Of a DNA stretch of 64,000 nt, positions 10,301 through 17,753 are shown one piece after another. Location: the NCBI RefSeq assembly GCF_004327285.1, contig NZ_QJUI01000011.1:62001-126000 (forward strand). The letters are read 5' to 3'. Both the position numbers and the translations under genes were made by a program. Below the pieces are notes generated by a model. The model made no database searches, was not told the origin of the DNA, and saw only the letters and a program-made list of their open reading frames with translations. How positions within the stretch are numbered: the stretch's first letter is position 1; each line of letters opens with the position of its first letter. The DNA comes from Phytopseudomonas daroniae. GTDB taxonomy: Bacteria > Pseudomonadota > Gammaproteobacteria > Pseudomonadales > Pseudomonadaceae.

Positions 10301-13030
10301 GTCATCATGGAACTGGTCACCTCCGGCAGCGAGGCCCACCTGCTGGACAGGCCTGGCGGTATTTTCGTACGCCCCGCCCAACAACTCTCCAGCGAGGATC
10401 GCGTGTTGATGTTGGCTGTGGCTCATCTGGTGCTCAGCGACGAGCGCGGCAGCCTCGCCGAACAGATTCACCGGCGCCGGGCAGAACCCGCCCTGCCCGC
10501 CTTCGACTCCAGGCTGCTGCCCAGGCCGGCGCCGGCTGTAGTCGTTCCGCTAGCCGATTCGTCGTTGATCCTGAGCAATCCCCATGGTGGCTTCAGCGCC
10601 GATGGCAAGGAATACGTCATCCACCTCCATGCAGGCCAGCCTACGCCGGCGCCCTGGGTCAACGTACTGGCCAATCCGAACTTCGGCAGCGTGATCTCGG
10701 AAAGCGGCAGCGCCTACACCTGGCATGAAAATGCCCATGAGTTCCGCCTTACGCCCTGGCGCAACGACCCGGTCAGCGATCCCGGCGAAGAAGCCATTTA
10801 CCTGCGCGATGAAGACAGCGGCCACTACTGGTCGCCAACGCCACTGCCCCGCGCTGGCAAGGGCGGCTACGTGACCCGCCACGGTTTCGGCTACAGCGTC
10901 TTCGAACACGAGGAAGATGGCATTCGCAGCGAACTGTGGGTCTACGTATCGCTACAGGATCCGGTCAAGTTCTCGCACCTGAAGATCCACAACACCTCCG
11001 ACCGGCCTCGGCGCCTGTCGGTGACCGGCTACGTGGCCTGGGTACTGGGTGATCTGCGGGAAAAATCGTCCATGCACGTGGTCAGCGAGGCCGACCCGAA
11101 CAGCGGCGCGCTGTTCGCGCGCAATGCCTACTCCATCGAATTCCCTGGCCGGGTGGCATTTTTCGATGTCGACGCACCGCTTGCCAGCAGTACCGCTGGG
11201 CGCAGTGAGTTCATCGGGCGCAACGGCAACCTCAGCGCCCCAGCGGCCATGGCCCAGCCGCACCTGTCGGGGCGCAGCGGCCCAGGCCTCGATCCTTGTG
11301 CGGCGTTGCGGGTCGATCTGCAACTGGAGCCCGACGAAAACGGCAGCGTGATCTTCCGCCTGGGCGCCGCACGGGATAGCAATGCGGCCTCACGCCTGGT
11401 ACAGCGCATGCGCGGCAGCAGCACCGCCAAGGTCGAGTTGGAGCATGTGCGCAACCATTGGCACAAGACCCTGAGCAGCGTGCAGATCGAAACCCCGGAG
11501 CCCGCCGTGGATGTACTGGTCAATGGCTGGCTGATGTACCAGGTGATCGCCTGCCGCTTCTGGGCCCGCAGCGGCTATTACCAATCCGGTGGCGCCTTCG
11601 GCTTTCGCGATCAATTGCAGGACAGCATGGCCATGCTGCATGCCGACCCGGCAGCGGTACGCCAGCACCTGCTGCTGTGCGCCGCCCATCAGTTCATAGA
11701 AGGCGACGTGCAGCACTGGTGGCACCCGCCGCTGGATCGTGGCGTGCGTACCGGCTGCTCCGACGATTACCTGTGGCTGGTTCTGGCGACCAGCCGCTAC
11801 GTGCAGGTCAGCGGGGATCACAGTGTGCTCGCGGAAACCGTGGGCTATCTGGAAGGCCGCATGCTCAATAGCGGCGAGGAGTCCTATTACGACCTGCCGA
11901 ACCACTCTCACCTGCAGGAAACCCTCTACCAGCACTGCGTACGGGCCATCGAGCACAGCCTGGCGCGCGGCATTCACGGCCTGCCGCTGATGGGCCACGG
12001 TGACTGGAACGACGGCATGAACCGCGTCGGCGAACGGGGCAAGGGCGAAAGCGTCTGGCTCGGTTTCTTCGGTTACGACGTGCTGCGCCGTTTCTCCACC
12101 ATCGCCCTGCTCAACGGCGACGCCGAATTCGCCAGGCGTTGCAACGAACAGGCCGATGCCCTGAACCTCAGCCTGGACGCCCACGCCTGGGATGGCGCCT
12201 GGTATCGCCGCGCCTATTTCGACGATGGCACGCCATTGGGCTCGGCCAGCAATGACGAATGCCGCATCGACTCCATCGCCCAGAGCTGGTCGGTACTGTC
12301 CGGCGCGGCACCCGATAACCGCCGGCGTACCGCCATGGACTCGCTGGAACAGCATTTGCTGCGCCGCGACATCGGCCTGGTGCAACTGCTTGCACCGCCC
12401 TTCGATCGCGGCGTGCTCGACCCGGGCTATATCAAGGGCTACGTGCCCGGCGTGCGCGAGAATGGCGGCCAGTACACTCATGCGGCGGTGTGGGCGAGCA
12501 TGGCCTTCGCCGAACTGGGCGACAGTGCACGAGCCTGGGAACTGCTGCGCCTGATCAACCCGGTCAATCACGGCAACAGTGCAGAAGCCATCGCCACCTA
12601 CAAGGTCGAGCCCTATGTGATGGCCGCCGATGTCTATGGCATGCCGCCCCATGAAGGACGCGGAGGCTGGAGCTGGTACACCGGTTCGGCCGGCTGGATG
12701 TATCGGCTGATCGTCGAGTCGCTGCTCGGTGTGCAGCGCAGCGGTACGCAGTTGCGCATACAGCCGGTGCTGCCGGCGCACTGGCCTGGGTTCACCCTGC
12801 ACTACCGCTTTGGCGCGACGCTCTACCGCATCGCCCTGTGCTGCACGGATACAGGCGATTCGAGCCTCCATCTGGACGGTATCGCAGTGCTAGGAGACAG
12901 CATCACCCTGCTCGACGACGGCCAGGAGCATCAGGTCGAGATCCAGTGGCCTCATCCGGAGCCTGGCACACCGACGGACATGGCAAAACCGGCCAGAGTA
13001 GCTCCTAAGCCGCAACCAATACGAGGGTAG
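4391..13030 (+). CDS. Giant cyclic beta-1,2-glucan synthase-like protein (GT84 + glycoamylase-like + GH94)
   Basis: 2,879 residues, the size of Brucella Cgs and Rhizobium NdvB, which build cyclic beta-1,2-glucan from UDP-glucose. The ATG at 4391 follows AAGGA; an ATG at 4373 is possible but lacks a ribosome site. Order of parts: N-terminal cytoplasmic region; membrane helices near residues 414-470; glycosyltransferase domain with DTDTQLP (about 630) and HRWIRGDWQ (about 780); further helices near 824-866 and 943-996; a glycoamylase-like domain ending at HHQGMS (about 1507); then two GH94-type beta-sandwich modules (about 1584-1836 and 2067-2336). The final part is a phosphorylase-like (alpha/alpha)6 domain whose GHGDWNDGMN motif supplies the expected catalytic Asp2541. 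By family knowledge the GT part elongates and cyclises the chain and the GH94 part sets its length by phosphorolysis. The product would be a periplasmic glucan for osmotic or envelope functions. It differs from the small ndvB glycosyltransferase of P. aeruginosa. Confidence 0.88.
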   Translation: MDRQWLRAIQRLWRPAPRTFEYEPALRAELFSAEQMATHGAQLARQHHLSPDTTSDALLHRLAENTAVLASSCQAMTVAALSNRRATPAAEWLLDNFYLVEEQIRTAQKHLPKGYCRELPGLADGPSRTLPRVYDIALETIAHGDGRVDSDSLGRFVAAYQAVMPLTLGELWAIPIMLRLALIENLRRVASKVMANWNDRNLANDWADRLTATAERDTKSVVLLVADLARSAPPMTSAFVAELARRLQGQSTALILPMTWVEQALAESGQSVERLVHLDAQLQATDQVSISNSINSLRLLSATDWREFVEHMSGVEHALAEDPAAVYASMDFATRDHYRHAVERLARTCPHSEIDIAHAAIGLCHAASAEDPLTKHVGFYLLGAGLPELERQLDVQPAVTERCRRLLRQSPLVFFMAPVVVLSGLLAWPFFAMLRADGWSPWSLLLLAVPTLLMTSHLAIGLVNRLVTLSLPPDILPRLDYSAGIPPQARTLVVVPTLIGSAQDVEELVDGIEVRFLANRDANLHFALLTDFMDAQSEVLDADAALLQQASQAIEALNLKYLEPGAPRFFLLHRPRRWNPTEQCWMGHERKRGKIAELNALLRGHGRERFSLIVGDIAALPSISYVIALDTDTQLPRDVARQFIGAICHPLNQARFDPLQRRIVSGYAILQPRVGISLPSIARSAYAQLFGSDAGVDPYTRAVSDVYQDMFGNGSFIGKGVYAVDAFEQALQGCFPDNRILSHDLIEGCYARSGLISDVQLYEEHPARYSADAKRRHRWIRGDWQLLPWLMPWTPKPGGGLEHNRLTNLACWKIVDNLRRSLEPATFLCMLLWGWFASTQPLLWSLGVFLLIIAQPLLSTLLELLQKGHDITLGQHLKVTFRGAAQNFSRALLTLVWLPFEAFSSLDAIARTLWRMTVSQRRLLQWNPSREVERSSRNDLPSLYRLMWVAPLLAVAVAVLLFGQPVVLAIAAPFLLAWLLAPAIACWLSRPATYVAFAPSLEEQQFLRRLARKTWAFFDDHLGPADNWLPPDNIQEQPTAVTAHRTSPTNMGMALLSHLAAYDFAYLSGGRLLTRLDNALTSMSRLERHRRHFYNWYDTQTLKPLSPHYVSTVDSGNLAGLLLTLRPGLYELPDAALIGPNWLSGLADSLGVLHDALLASELDGHLLDEAFSELAAAHTLEPESLTEISAVLQRLIVLAQGLETALSAVPETDYWRQALLAHCQDLHSELACLTLPGNPLASSSWRELAQLDADQWPAAEQAQARAVISHAAERITTTLRLADLAAALADMDFTFLYDPQQELLAIGYNADEQRLDSAYYDLLASEARLTNFVVIAQGQLPQEGWFTLGRLLTSNGGVPVLLSWTGSMFEYLMPMLVMPSYAGTLLDQTCRAAVARQIEYGQQLGLPWGVSESGYNTLDAQLNYQYRAFGVPGLGLKRGLGEDVVMAPYASVLALMVAPEAACKNLQRLAGMGMAGRYGLYEAIDFTSARLPPGQSAALIQSFMAHHQGMSLLALAYVLLDRPMQRRFEADPQFQATALLLQERVPKSAAQYLHTANASLEGKVARIDENKLRVYTDPGRRHPAVQLLSNGRYHVMISNAGGGYSRRDDMAVTRWQEDITCDNTGTFCYLRDVDSGDFWSSAHQPTLRVTEGFEAIFTDARAEFRVRERGFDTHTEIVVSPEDDIELRRLHISNRGAQRRTLELTSYAEVVLAPARSDALHPAFSKLFVESELLTPLQAILCSRRPRSSEEKVPWLCHLLAAHEVDIAAISYETDRARFIGRGRNLTHPAAMDSEVLSGTCGAVLDPIVAIRCRITLEPGQTATIDLVTGVSDSRDGCLQLINKYRDRHLADRVFDLAWTHSQVLLRQLNTSHAEARLFEQMAASILYTNPSLRAAPGVLTANQRNQSGLWGQAISGDLPIVLLQISAVAHIDLVRQLVQAHAYWRHKGLSVDLVIWNEDQAGYRQDLQDVIMELVTSGSEAHLLDRPGGIFVRPAQQLSSEDRVLMLAVAHLVLSDERGSLAEQIHRRRAEPALPAFDSRLLPRPAPAVVVPLADSSLILSNPHGGFSADGKEYVIHLHAGQPTPAPWVNVLANPNFGSVISESGSAYTWHENAHEFRLTPWRNDPVSDPGEEAIYLRDEDSGHYWSPTPLPRAGKGGYVTRHGFGYSVFEHEEDGIRSELWVYVSLQDPVKFSHLKIHNTSDRPRRLSVTGYVAWVLGDLREKSSMHVVSEADPNSGALFARNAYSIEFPGRVAFFDVDAPLASSTAGRSEFIGRNGNLSAPAAMAQPHLSGRSGPGLDPCAALRVDLQLEPDENGSVIFRLGAARDSNAASRLVQRMRGSSTAKVELEHVRNHWHKTLSSVQIETPEPAVDVLVNGWLMYQVIACRFWARSGYYQSGGAFGFRDQLQDSMAMLHADPAAVRQHLLLCAAHQFIEGDVQHWWHPPLDRGVRTGCSDDYLWLVLATSRYVQVSGDHSVLAETVGYLEGRMLNSGEESYYDLPNHSHLQETLYQHCVRAIEHSLARGIHGLPLMGHGDWNDGMNRVGERGKGESVWLGFFGYDVLRRFSTIALLNGDAEFARRCNEQADALNLSLDAHAWDGAWYRRAYFDDGTPLGSASNDECRIDSIAQSWSVLSGAAPDNRRRTAMDSLEQHLLRRDIGLVQLLAPPFDRGVLDPGYIKGYVPGVRENGGQYTHAAVWASMAFAELGDSARAWELLRLINPVNHGNSAEAIATYKVEPYVMAADVYGMPPHEGRGGWSWYTGSAGWMYRLIVESLLGVQRSGTQLRIQPVLPAHWPGFTLHYRFGATLYRIALCCTDTGDSSLHLDGIAVLGDSITLLDDGQEHQVEIQWPHPEPGTPTDMAKPARVAPKPQPIRG

Positions 13031-13035
13031 ATGTC

Positions 13036-13251
13036 ATGGACAGACCACTGACCGAGATCATCAAGGGTAAATGGCGGCTATTGGCGGGCCTGGCCCAGAT
13101 TGTCTGGGACGAGCTCACCCTGGACGAGCTGCTCAAGTCCGACGGCGACCTGGACAAGCTCACCCACCTGGTACAAAAACGCTACGACATGACTCACGAT
13201 CAAGCGCACAAGCAGATCGTGAGCTTCTTCGAGCGGCACCGCACGACCTGA
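13036..13251 (+). CDS. CsbD-like small stress protein
   Basis: 71 residues beginning five bases after the glucan synthase stop, so almost certainly on the same transcript. The pattern IIKGKWRLLAGLAQ, then WDELTLDEL, then a DLDKLTHLVQKRYDMT stretch, resembles the CsbD/YjbJ general-stress family, whose molecular function is unknown. It is hydrophilic and predicted helical, with no signal peptide. The coupling to an osmoregulated-type glucan gene suggests a shared envelope or osmotic stress regulon (inference). Confidence 0.7.
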   Translation: MDRPLTEIIKGKWRLLAGLAQIVWDELTLDELLKSDGDLDKLTHLVQKRYDMTHDQAHKQIVSFFERHRTT

Positions 13252-13287
13252 CAGGCAAACCATCCCAACGCCTCTGGAGGCTGCCCC

Positions 13288-13509
13288 ATGCTCGACGCCT
13301 ACTTCGTCGTTTCACACAGTTCGGGCAACATCATCCGGGTGACTCGGCGCAACGCCAGGCCTGCCGATTCGGCAACCGTCACCCACGTTTATGCTTCATT
13401 GAACCACCTCGAATGCTATGAGCGGCTGTTCGCCGCTGGCCAGGATCTGATCAGCGTCGACAACGTACTGCACGGCGAAGCGGAACACTCGACGAACTAT
13501 ATTCGCTAA
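13288..13509 (+). CDS. Small protein of unknown function
   Basis: 73 residues with a strong ribosome site (GGAGG about ten bases before the ATG). I do not recognise the family. It has a beta-rich N-terminus (AYFVVSHSSGNIIRVTRRNA), no signal peptide or membrane helix and no cysteine pair. It follows the CsbD-like gene by 36 bases on the same strand and is probably co-transcribed with it and the glucan synthase. Confidence 0.6.
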   Translation: MLDAYFVVSHSSGNIIRVTRRNARPADSATVTHVYASLNHLECYERLFAAGQDLISVDNVLHGEAEHSTNYIR

Positions 13510-13577
13510 GCAACGGAGCAGCGTGTTTTCCAGGCGTATAGTGAGGGGTCAACAGGAATAAATAGCGAAGGAATTTC

Positions 13578-14300
13578 ATGCTCGAAGACTGCATGCCGCA
13601 GCAGAACCACTTGTTGGCTGCTCTGCCTGGCGAAGTCCAGCAGAGGCTCTTCTCGCACCTGGAACATGTCCCTCTACCACTCGGTCAGGTTCTCTATGAG
13701 TCCGGCGAATCCGTACGCCATGTGTACTTCCCGACCGATTCCATCATCTCCCTGCTCAATGTCACGGAAAGCGGCGCCTCTGCGGAAATCTCCGTAGTCG
13801 GCAACGAAGGGCTGGTGGGCATTTCCCTGTTCATGGGGGGCGAAAGCACGCCAAGCCGTGCCGTGGTGCAAAGCAGTGGCTACGCCTACCGCCTGCAGGG
13901 GCAGCGCCTCAAGGATGAATTCAATCGTCATGGCGAACTGTTGGTGCTGATGCTGCGCTACACCCAGGCACTGATCACCCAGATGTCGCAGACCGCCGTA
14001 TGCAACCGCCACCACTCGATCGACCAGCAGCTGTGCCGCTGGTTGTTGCTGTCACTGGATCGCCTGCCCGGCAACCAGCTGACCATGACCCAGGAACTGA
14101 TCGCCAACATGCTCGGCGTGCGCCGCGAGGGTGTTACCGAGGCCGCCGGCAAGCTGCAACGCCAGGGCGTGATCGAATACAGCCGTGGACATATCACCGT
14201 GCTCAACCGCAAGCGCCTCGAACAAATGAGCTGCGAGTGTTATGCCGTGGTGAAAAAGGAAACCGACCGTCTGCTGTCCTACATGCCGATGCGCCACTGA
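13578..14300 (+). CDS. Crp/Fnr-family transcriptional regulator
   Basis: 240 residues: an N-terminal cyclic-nucleotide-binding-type beta-roll (about 20-130) and a C-terminal winged helix (about 150-225). The winged helix carries the Crp-family recognition region MTQELIANMLGVRREGVTEAAGKL. No Fnr-type N-terminal cysteine cluster is seen, so it is not an iron-sulfur oxygen sensor of the Fnr kind. AAGGAA sits just ahead of the ATG; a second in-frame ATG at 13593 is a weaker alternative. Its place after the glucan synthase/CsbD group makes those genes, or its own promoter, candidate targets. The effector is unknown. Confidence 0.85.
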   Translation: MLEDCMPQQNHLLAALPGEVQQRLFSHLEHVPLPLGQVLYESGESVRHVYFPTDSIISLLNVTESGASAEISVVGNEGLVGISLFMGGESTPSRAVVQSSGYAYRLQGQRLKDEFNRHGELLVLMLRYTQALITQMSQTAVCNRHHSIDQQLCRWLLLSLDRLPGNQLTMTQELIANMLGVRREGVTEAAGKLQRQGVIEYSRGHITVLNRKRLEQMSCECYAVVKKETDRLLSYMPMRH

Positions 14301-14349
14301 GGCGCTCGGCGGCAAAGCTGAAGGTGATGAGGTAGCTAGCGTAATCGTC

Positions 14350-15696
14350 TTAGGCGAAAGGCAGAACGATGCTGACCGCCAGGCCCCCATTGCGTCGATT
14401 GCGAAGCGTCATGGTACCGCCATGCTCGAGCACCGTTGCACGGGCCGCCGACAAACCCAGACCAACGCCGCCCGTATGCTTGTTGCGGGAACCCTCGATT
14501 CGAAAGAAGGGTTTGAACACGGCCTCATGAAATTCGATGGCGATGCCGGGCCCGCGATCCAGCACACGGATATCGAGCTTGTCCCCGCCCTTCTTCAGTC
14601 GGATGGCGGGTTCCTGGCCATATTTGATGGCGTTATCCAGCAGGTTGGTCAGCATCCTCTTGATGCCGATGGGCCGGCCCACGTAAACCACTCGGCCCGG
14701 CCCGCTCAGGAGAACCTCGACACCTGCGTCCTTGTAATCATCGACCACGGTATGCAACAGCTCGGCCAGGTCGAAAGCGGTCGCCGGTTCGAGCCTGGCG
14801 TCATCACGAAAGAACTCCAGGGCGCTGTTCACCATCGCCTGCATCTCATCCACGTCCCTGAACAACTTGGCTTGCTGGTCGACGTCTTCGATGAATTCGC
14901 CACGCAGGCGCATACGGGTCAGCGGCGCACGAAGGTCATGGGAGATGGCCGCGAGCATCTGCGTACGGTCATTGATGAAGTGCTGCAGTTGCGCCTGCAT
15001 GGCATTGAACGCGATGATCGCCTGGCGAATTTCCTGCGGCCCTTCCACGACAATCGATGGCGCACGGAAGTCCGTGCCAAAGCGCCGCGCGCCTCTCGCG
15101 AAACGCTCCAGCGGGCTGGCCAGATGCCGGGTGGCGACCAGGGCGACGATGATGGTCGAGAGCAACACCAGGGCGATGACGATGAGGTTGCGCGGCAGCT
15201 CGTTGAGGCCCCAGTTGCGTGTTAGCGCGGAGAACTTCACCCAGGAGCCGTCGCGCAATTCGACCAGCAGGGCGTAACTCGCATCGGGATCATTCGCTGG
15301 CCAGTCGGCAGGCTCGTAGCCTTCGATCCTGGCATCTGGGTTGCGCAACTGACTGCGCAGAAAGTCTTCGCCGGTGCGAAAGTCCACGTCGTCGTCCGTC
15401 CCTGGCAGTCCCGCATCTTCGTATTTCTGTAGCCAGGTGGTGGTGTAGATATCGTCACTCGCGGATCTGGCGATGGCCGGCCGTTGCTCGCGCGGCGCTG
15501 CGTCGATGATGCGGCTGATGCTGCCCAGGCTTTCCAGCAAGCCGGTTTCCTGCAGCGGCGGCCGGGCCCAGACACCAGCCAGTTGGCTGAGCAGCCAGGT
15601 GAGTGCCAGCGCCGTCAACATCGCCGCCATCGTGGTCAGTGCAATCCAGCGCGCCACCGTATCGCGGGGGCGATGAAGCCTCTCTAGCAGCCTCAT
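14350..15696 (-). CDS. Membrane sensor histidine kinase (EnvZ/OmpB-type)
   Basis: 448 residues. Membrane helices lie at about 16-40 and 170-190 around a periplasmic sensor of about 125 residues. A HAMP segment follows (about 190-245), then the dimerisation box AAISHDLRAPLTR with phospho-acceptor His253. The ATPase lobe shows an N-box (LLDNAIKYG), G1 (DRGPGIA), F-box and G2 (GVGLGLSAARAT). It overlaps the response regulator gene by 4 bp, so the two form a two-component pair. The periplasmic domain does not tell me the signal. Confidence 0.92.
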   Translation of the reverse strand: MRLLERLHRPRDTVARWIALTTMAAMLTALALTWLLSQLAGVWARPPLQETGLLESLGSISRIIDAAPREQRPAIARSASDDIYTTTWLQKYEDAGLPGTDDDVDFRTGEDFLRSQLRNPDARIEGYEPADWPANDPDASYALLVELRDGSWVKFSALTRNWGLNELPRNLIVIALVLLSTIIVALVATRHLASPLERFARGARRFGTDFRAPSIVVEGPQEIRQAIIAFNAMQAQLQHFINDRTQMLAAISHDLRAPLTRMRLRGEFIEDVDQQAKLFRDVDEMQAMVNSALEFFRDDARLEPATAFDLAELLHTVVDDYKDAGVEVLLSGPGRVVYVGRPIGIKRMLTNLLDNAIKYGQEPAIRLKKGGDKLDIRVLDRGPGIAIEFHEAVFKPFFRIEGSRNKHTGGVGLGLSAARATVLEHGGTMTLRNRRNGGLAVSIVLPFA

Positions 15697-16415
15697 CGCT
15701 TCACCAGCACGTTGGGGGTGAACAGATAACCGCTGTTGCGCACGGTGCGAATCACCGGTGAACCACTGAGATCGCTCTCCAGCTTGCGGCGCAGGCGACT
15801 GACCTGAACGTCGATGCTGCGATCGAAGGCGTCGTGGGCTTCACCCCGCGTCATGTCGAGCAACTGCTGGCGGGTCAACACTCGGCGCGGATGTTCGGCG
15901 AACACCAGAAGCAGTTCGAATTCGCCGCCGGAGAGCGGAATCATCACCTTTTCCGGCGAGCGCAACTCACGGCGCGTGACATCCAGCTGCCAGCCGGCGA
16001 ACTCCAGGGTTGGTCGCGGTTTGTCGTTCAACACGCTCTTGACCTCCCCTGTGCGGCGCAGCACCGCACGCACCCGGGCCAGCAGCTCGCGGGCATCGAA
16101 GGGCTTGGTCAGGTAGTCATCCGCACCGAGCTCCAGGCCCACCACGCGATCACTGAGCTCGCCCATGGCGGTGAGCATGATCACCGCCACCGCGTGCTCG
16201 CTGCGCAGTCGCTGGCACAGCACCAGGCCACTCTCGCCGGGCAGCATGACGTCGAGAATCACCAGATCCGGCAATTGCCGCTCCATCGCCTGCCACAGGC
16301 TGTGGCCGTCGGTTGCCACATCGACGCAATAGCCGTGTTGCTCGAGGAATTTCTTCAGGAGGGCGAGAACTTCGAGGTCATCGTCCACAAGCAATAAATG
16401 GATCACGGAAAACAC
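15693..16415 (-). CDS. OmpR-family response regulator
   Basis: 240 residues: a receiver domain with acidic pocket VDDD (10-13), phospho-acceptor Asp55 in LVILDVMLPGESG and the conserved Lys in DDYLTKPF. A winged-helix DNA-binding domain follows, with SGGEFELLLVFAEHP and VSRLRRKLESD. It is first in the two-gene operon with the kinase. The start is uncertain: GTG at 16415 gives this length, while a GTG at 16406 begins directly at the first receiver strand. Targets are not apparent. Confidence 0.9.
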   Translation of the reverse strand: MFSVIHLLLVDDDLEVLALLKKFLEQHGYCVDVATDGHSLWQAMERQLPDLVILDVMLPGESGLVLCQRLRSEHAVAVIMLTAMGELSDRVVGLELGADDYLTKPFDARELLARVRAVLRRTGEVKSVLNDKPRPTLEFAGWQLDVTRRELRSPEKVMIPLSGGEFELLLVFAEHPRRVLTRQQLLDMTRGEAHDAFDRSIDVQVSRLRRKLESDLSGSPVIRTVRNSGYLFTPNVLVKR

Positions 16416-16573
16416 GCTGCACGGTAGGTTCTGGAACGGCTATCTAAAACCATTGGCTGAGGCGCGTCATATATTTCAATTCGGCAATAAAGCTGCCGCT
16501 TTGCAACACGAGAGAAATCCTCGGGAAAAAAGCCGTAGGCAGCATGCGGGCAGTCCCTATCGAGGTTTCACGC

Positions 16574-17365
16574 ATGCCGACCATCACGATCGCTCCGCCC
16601 CTTGCTCGCAGCCTTTCGCTTGCCGTCGTCGTAGCACTTGCCAGTGGCTGTGCGAGTTCACCGCCAAGCATTACGGCGGAAACCTGCCTGGCCACGGTCT
16701 ATACGCCCCATGATCCTGTCGAGCCCGTCAATCGGGGCATCTTCGCGTTCAACAAAACGGTCGACGACTACCTGCTGTCGCCGGTTGCGCGGGGCTATCG
16801 ACACCTGCCGGGCTTCATGCAGAGCGGCGTGCACAACTTCGTCGCCAACTTCGGCGAGCCCAAGGTGTTCATCAACGATGTGCTGCAGGGCAACGCCAGG
16901 CGCTCGGCGACGACGGTGGGTCGCTTCGCGCTCAATACCACCGTGGGCATCGTCGGCCTGGTCGATGTATCGGGGCGGCTGGGCATGGAACGGCACAAGG
17001 CCGATTTCGGCCAGACCTTCGGCGTATGGAATATCGCCGACGGCCCGATCATCGAGCTGCCGCTATTGGGCACCGCCAACCTGAGAGACGCGACAGGCAA
17101 GGTGCTGAGCTTCGCGGTATCACCGTTGGGCAGCAACAGCGATACGGTGGAGACCTTGAGCACCGTGAGTACGGTGGGCGGTATCGTCGATGGCCGCGCA
17201 GAGGCCTTGCCGCTGACCGACGAACTGAGAAAGGAGCCTGACTACTACGCGGCACTTCGTGATGCCGTGGCCGAGCAACGGGCGCACTTCGTCAGCGAAG
17301 GAAAGCTCGGTGCGGAGATGGATCTTCCCGAGGGTTGTGAGAGCGGAGCGAACGATGAGCAATGA
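16574..17365 (+). CDS. mlaA: MlaA/VacJ-family outer-membrane lipoprotein
   Basis: 263 residues from the ATG at 16574, which has GAGG eight bases upstream; an earlier ATG at 16544 is possible. A lipoprotein signal ends in the lipobox LASGC with Cys26. The MlaA signature follows: DPVEPVNRGIFAFNKTVDDY, the FGEPKVFINDVLQG block, RFALNTTVGIVGLVD and FGQTFGVW. MlaA removes misplaced phospholipids from the outer leaflet of the outer membrane together with a porin and the MlaC shuttle. The rest of the Mla system is not nearby, which is common. It is divergent from the two-component operon. Confidence 0.88.
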   Translation: MPTITIAPPLARSLSLAVVVALASGCASSPPSITAETCLATVYTPHDPVEPVNRGIFAFNKTVDDYLLSPVARGYRHLPGFMQSGVHNFVANFGEPKVFINDVLQGNARRSATTVGRFALNTTVGIVGLVDVSGRLGMERHKADFGQTFGVWNIADGPIIELPLLGTANLRDATGKVLSFAVSPLGSNSDTVETLSTVSTVGGIVDGRAEALPLTDELRKEPDYYAALRDAVAEQRAHFVSEGKLGAEMDLPEGCESGANDEQ

Positions 17366-17669
17366 AGGCGTGCTGGTTCTGCATCGGCGGATAAGAACGC
17401 CCGATCTGGCATCGCTGCATTGCCGCGAACTCGAATTGCGCCTGGCCGATGACGGGCGCCACCTCGTACTGAGCCGCTATACCGAGCTGTATTGCGAGGA
17501 CAGATCCATCTGGGGCGCCACCCACGATCACAAGGTGCCACTGGTAAGCCTGATTCGCTGGGTGATCAGCCAGGGGAACATGTCCAAGTCGGTCGACCAA
17601 GGCCCTAAAGAGCCTGTTCACGATTTTTCGACACGAATCCACGTTCAATGGCAGCAAAGTAGAGCGTAA
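17355..17669 (+). CDS. Small protein of unknown function overlapping mlaA
   Basis: 104 residues starting inside the last codons of mlaA (11 bp overlap), with GGAG upstream of its ATG; this points to coupled translation. The middle (LELRLADDGRHLVLSRYTELYCED) reads as a compact soluble domain. No signal peptide or membrane helix is visible. I do not recognise the family. The tail beyond about residue 80 is poor in recognisable structure and runs up to an intergenic repeat. Confidence 0.5.
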   Translation: MSNEGVLVLHRRIRTPDLASLHCRELELRLADDGRHLVLSRYTELYCEDRSIWGATHDHKVPLVSLIRWVISQGNMSKSVDQGPKEPVHDFSTRIHVQWQQSRA

Positions 17670-17678
17670 GCGGCCGTT

Positions 17679-17743
17679 CGTAGGGTGGATCGGGGCGCGC
17701 AGGTGCAACCCATCGGCAATTGATGGGTTTCACCCATCCTACG
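17679..17743. repeat. Palindromic intergenic repeat, copy 1 (GTAGGGTGGAT family)
   Basis: Starts with GTAGGGTGGATCGGGGCGCG and ends with CACCCATCCTACG, so the ends form an imperfect inverted repeat. The same 20-base left end recurs at 48375-48394 in another intergenic gap. It lies between two convergent genes and might act in transcription termination. Confidence 0.6.
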
Positions 17744-17753
17744 ACTGAGCCCG

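Noticed and set aside
17259..17354. N-terminal extension of the 104-residue protein into mlaA
   Set aside because: The upstream start lies deep in mlaA and lacks a ribosome site; the ATG at 17355 has GGAG upstream.
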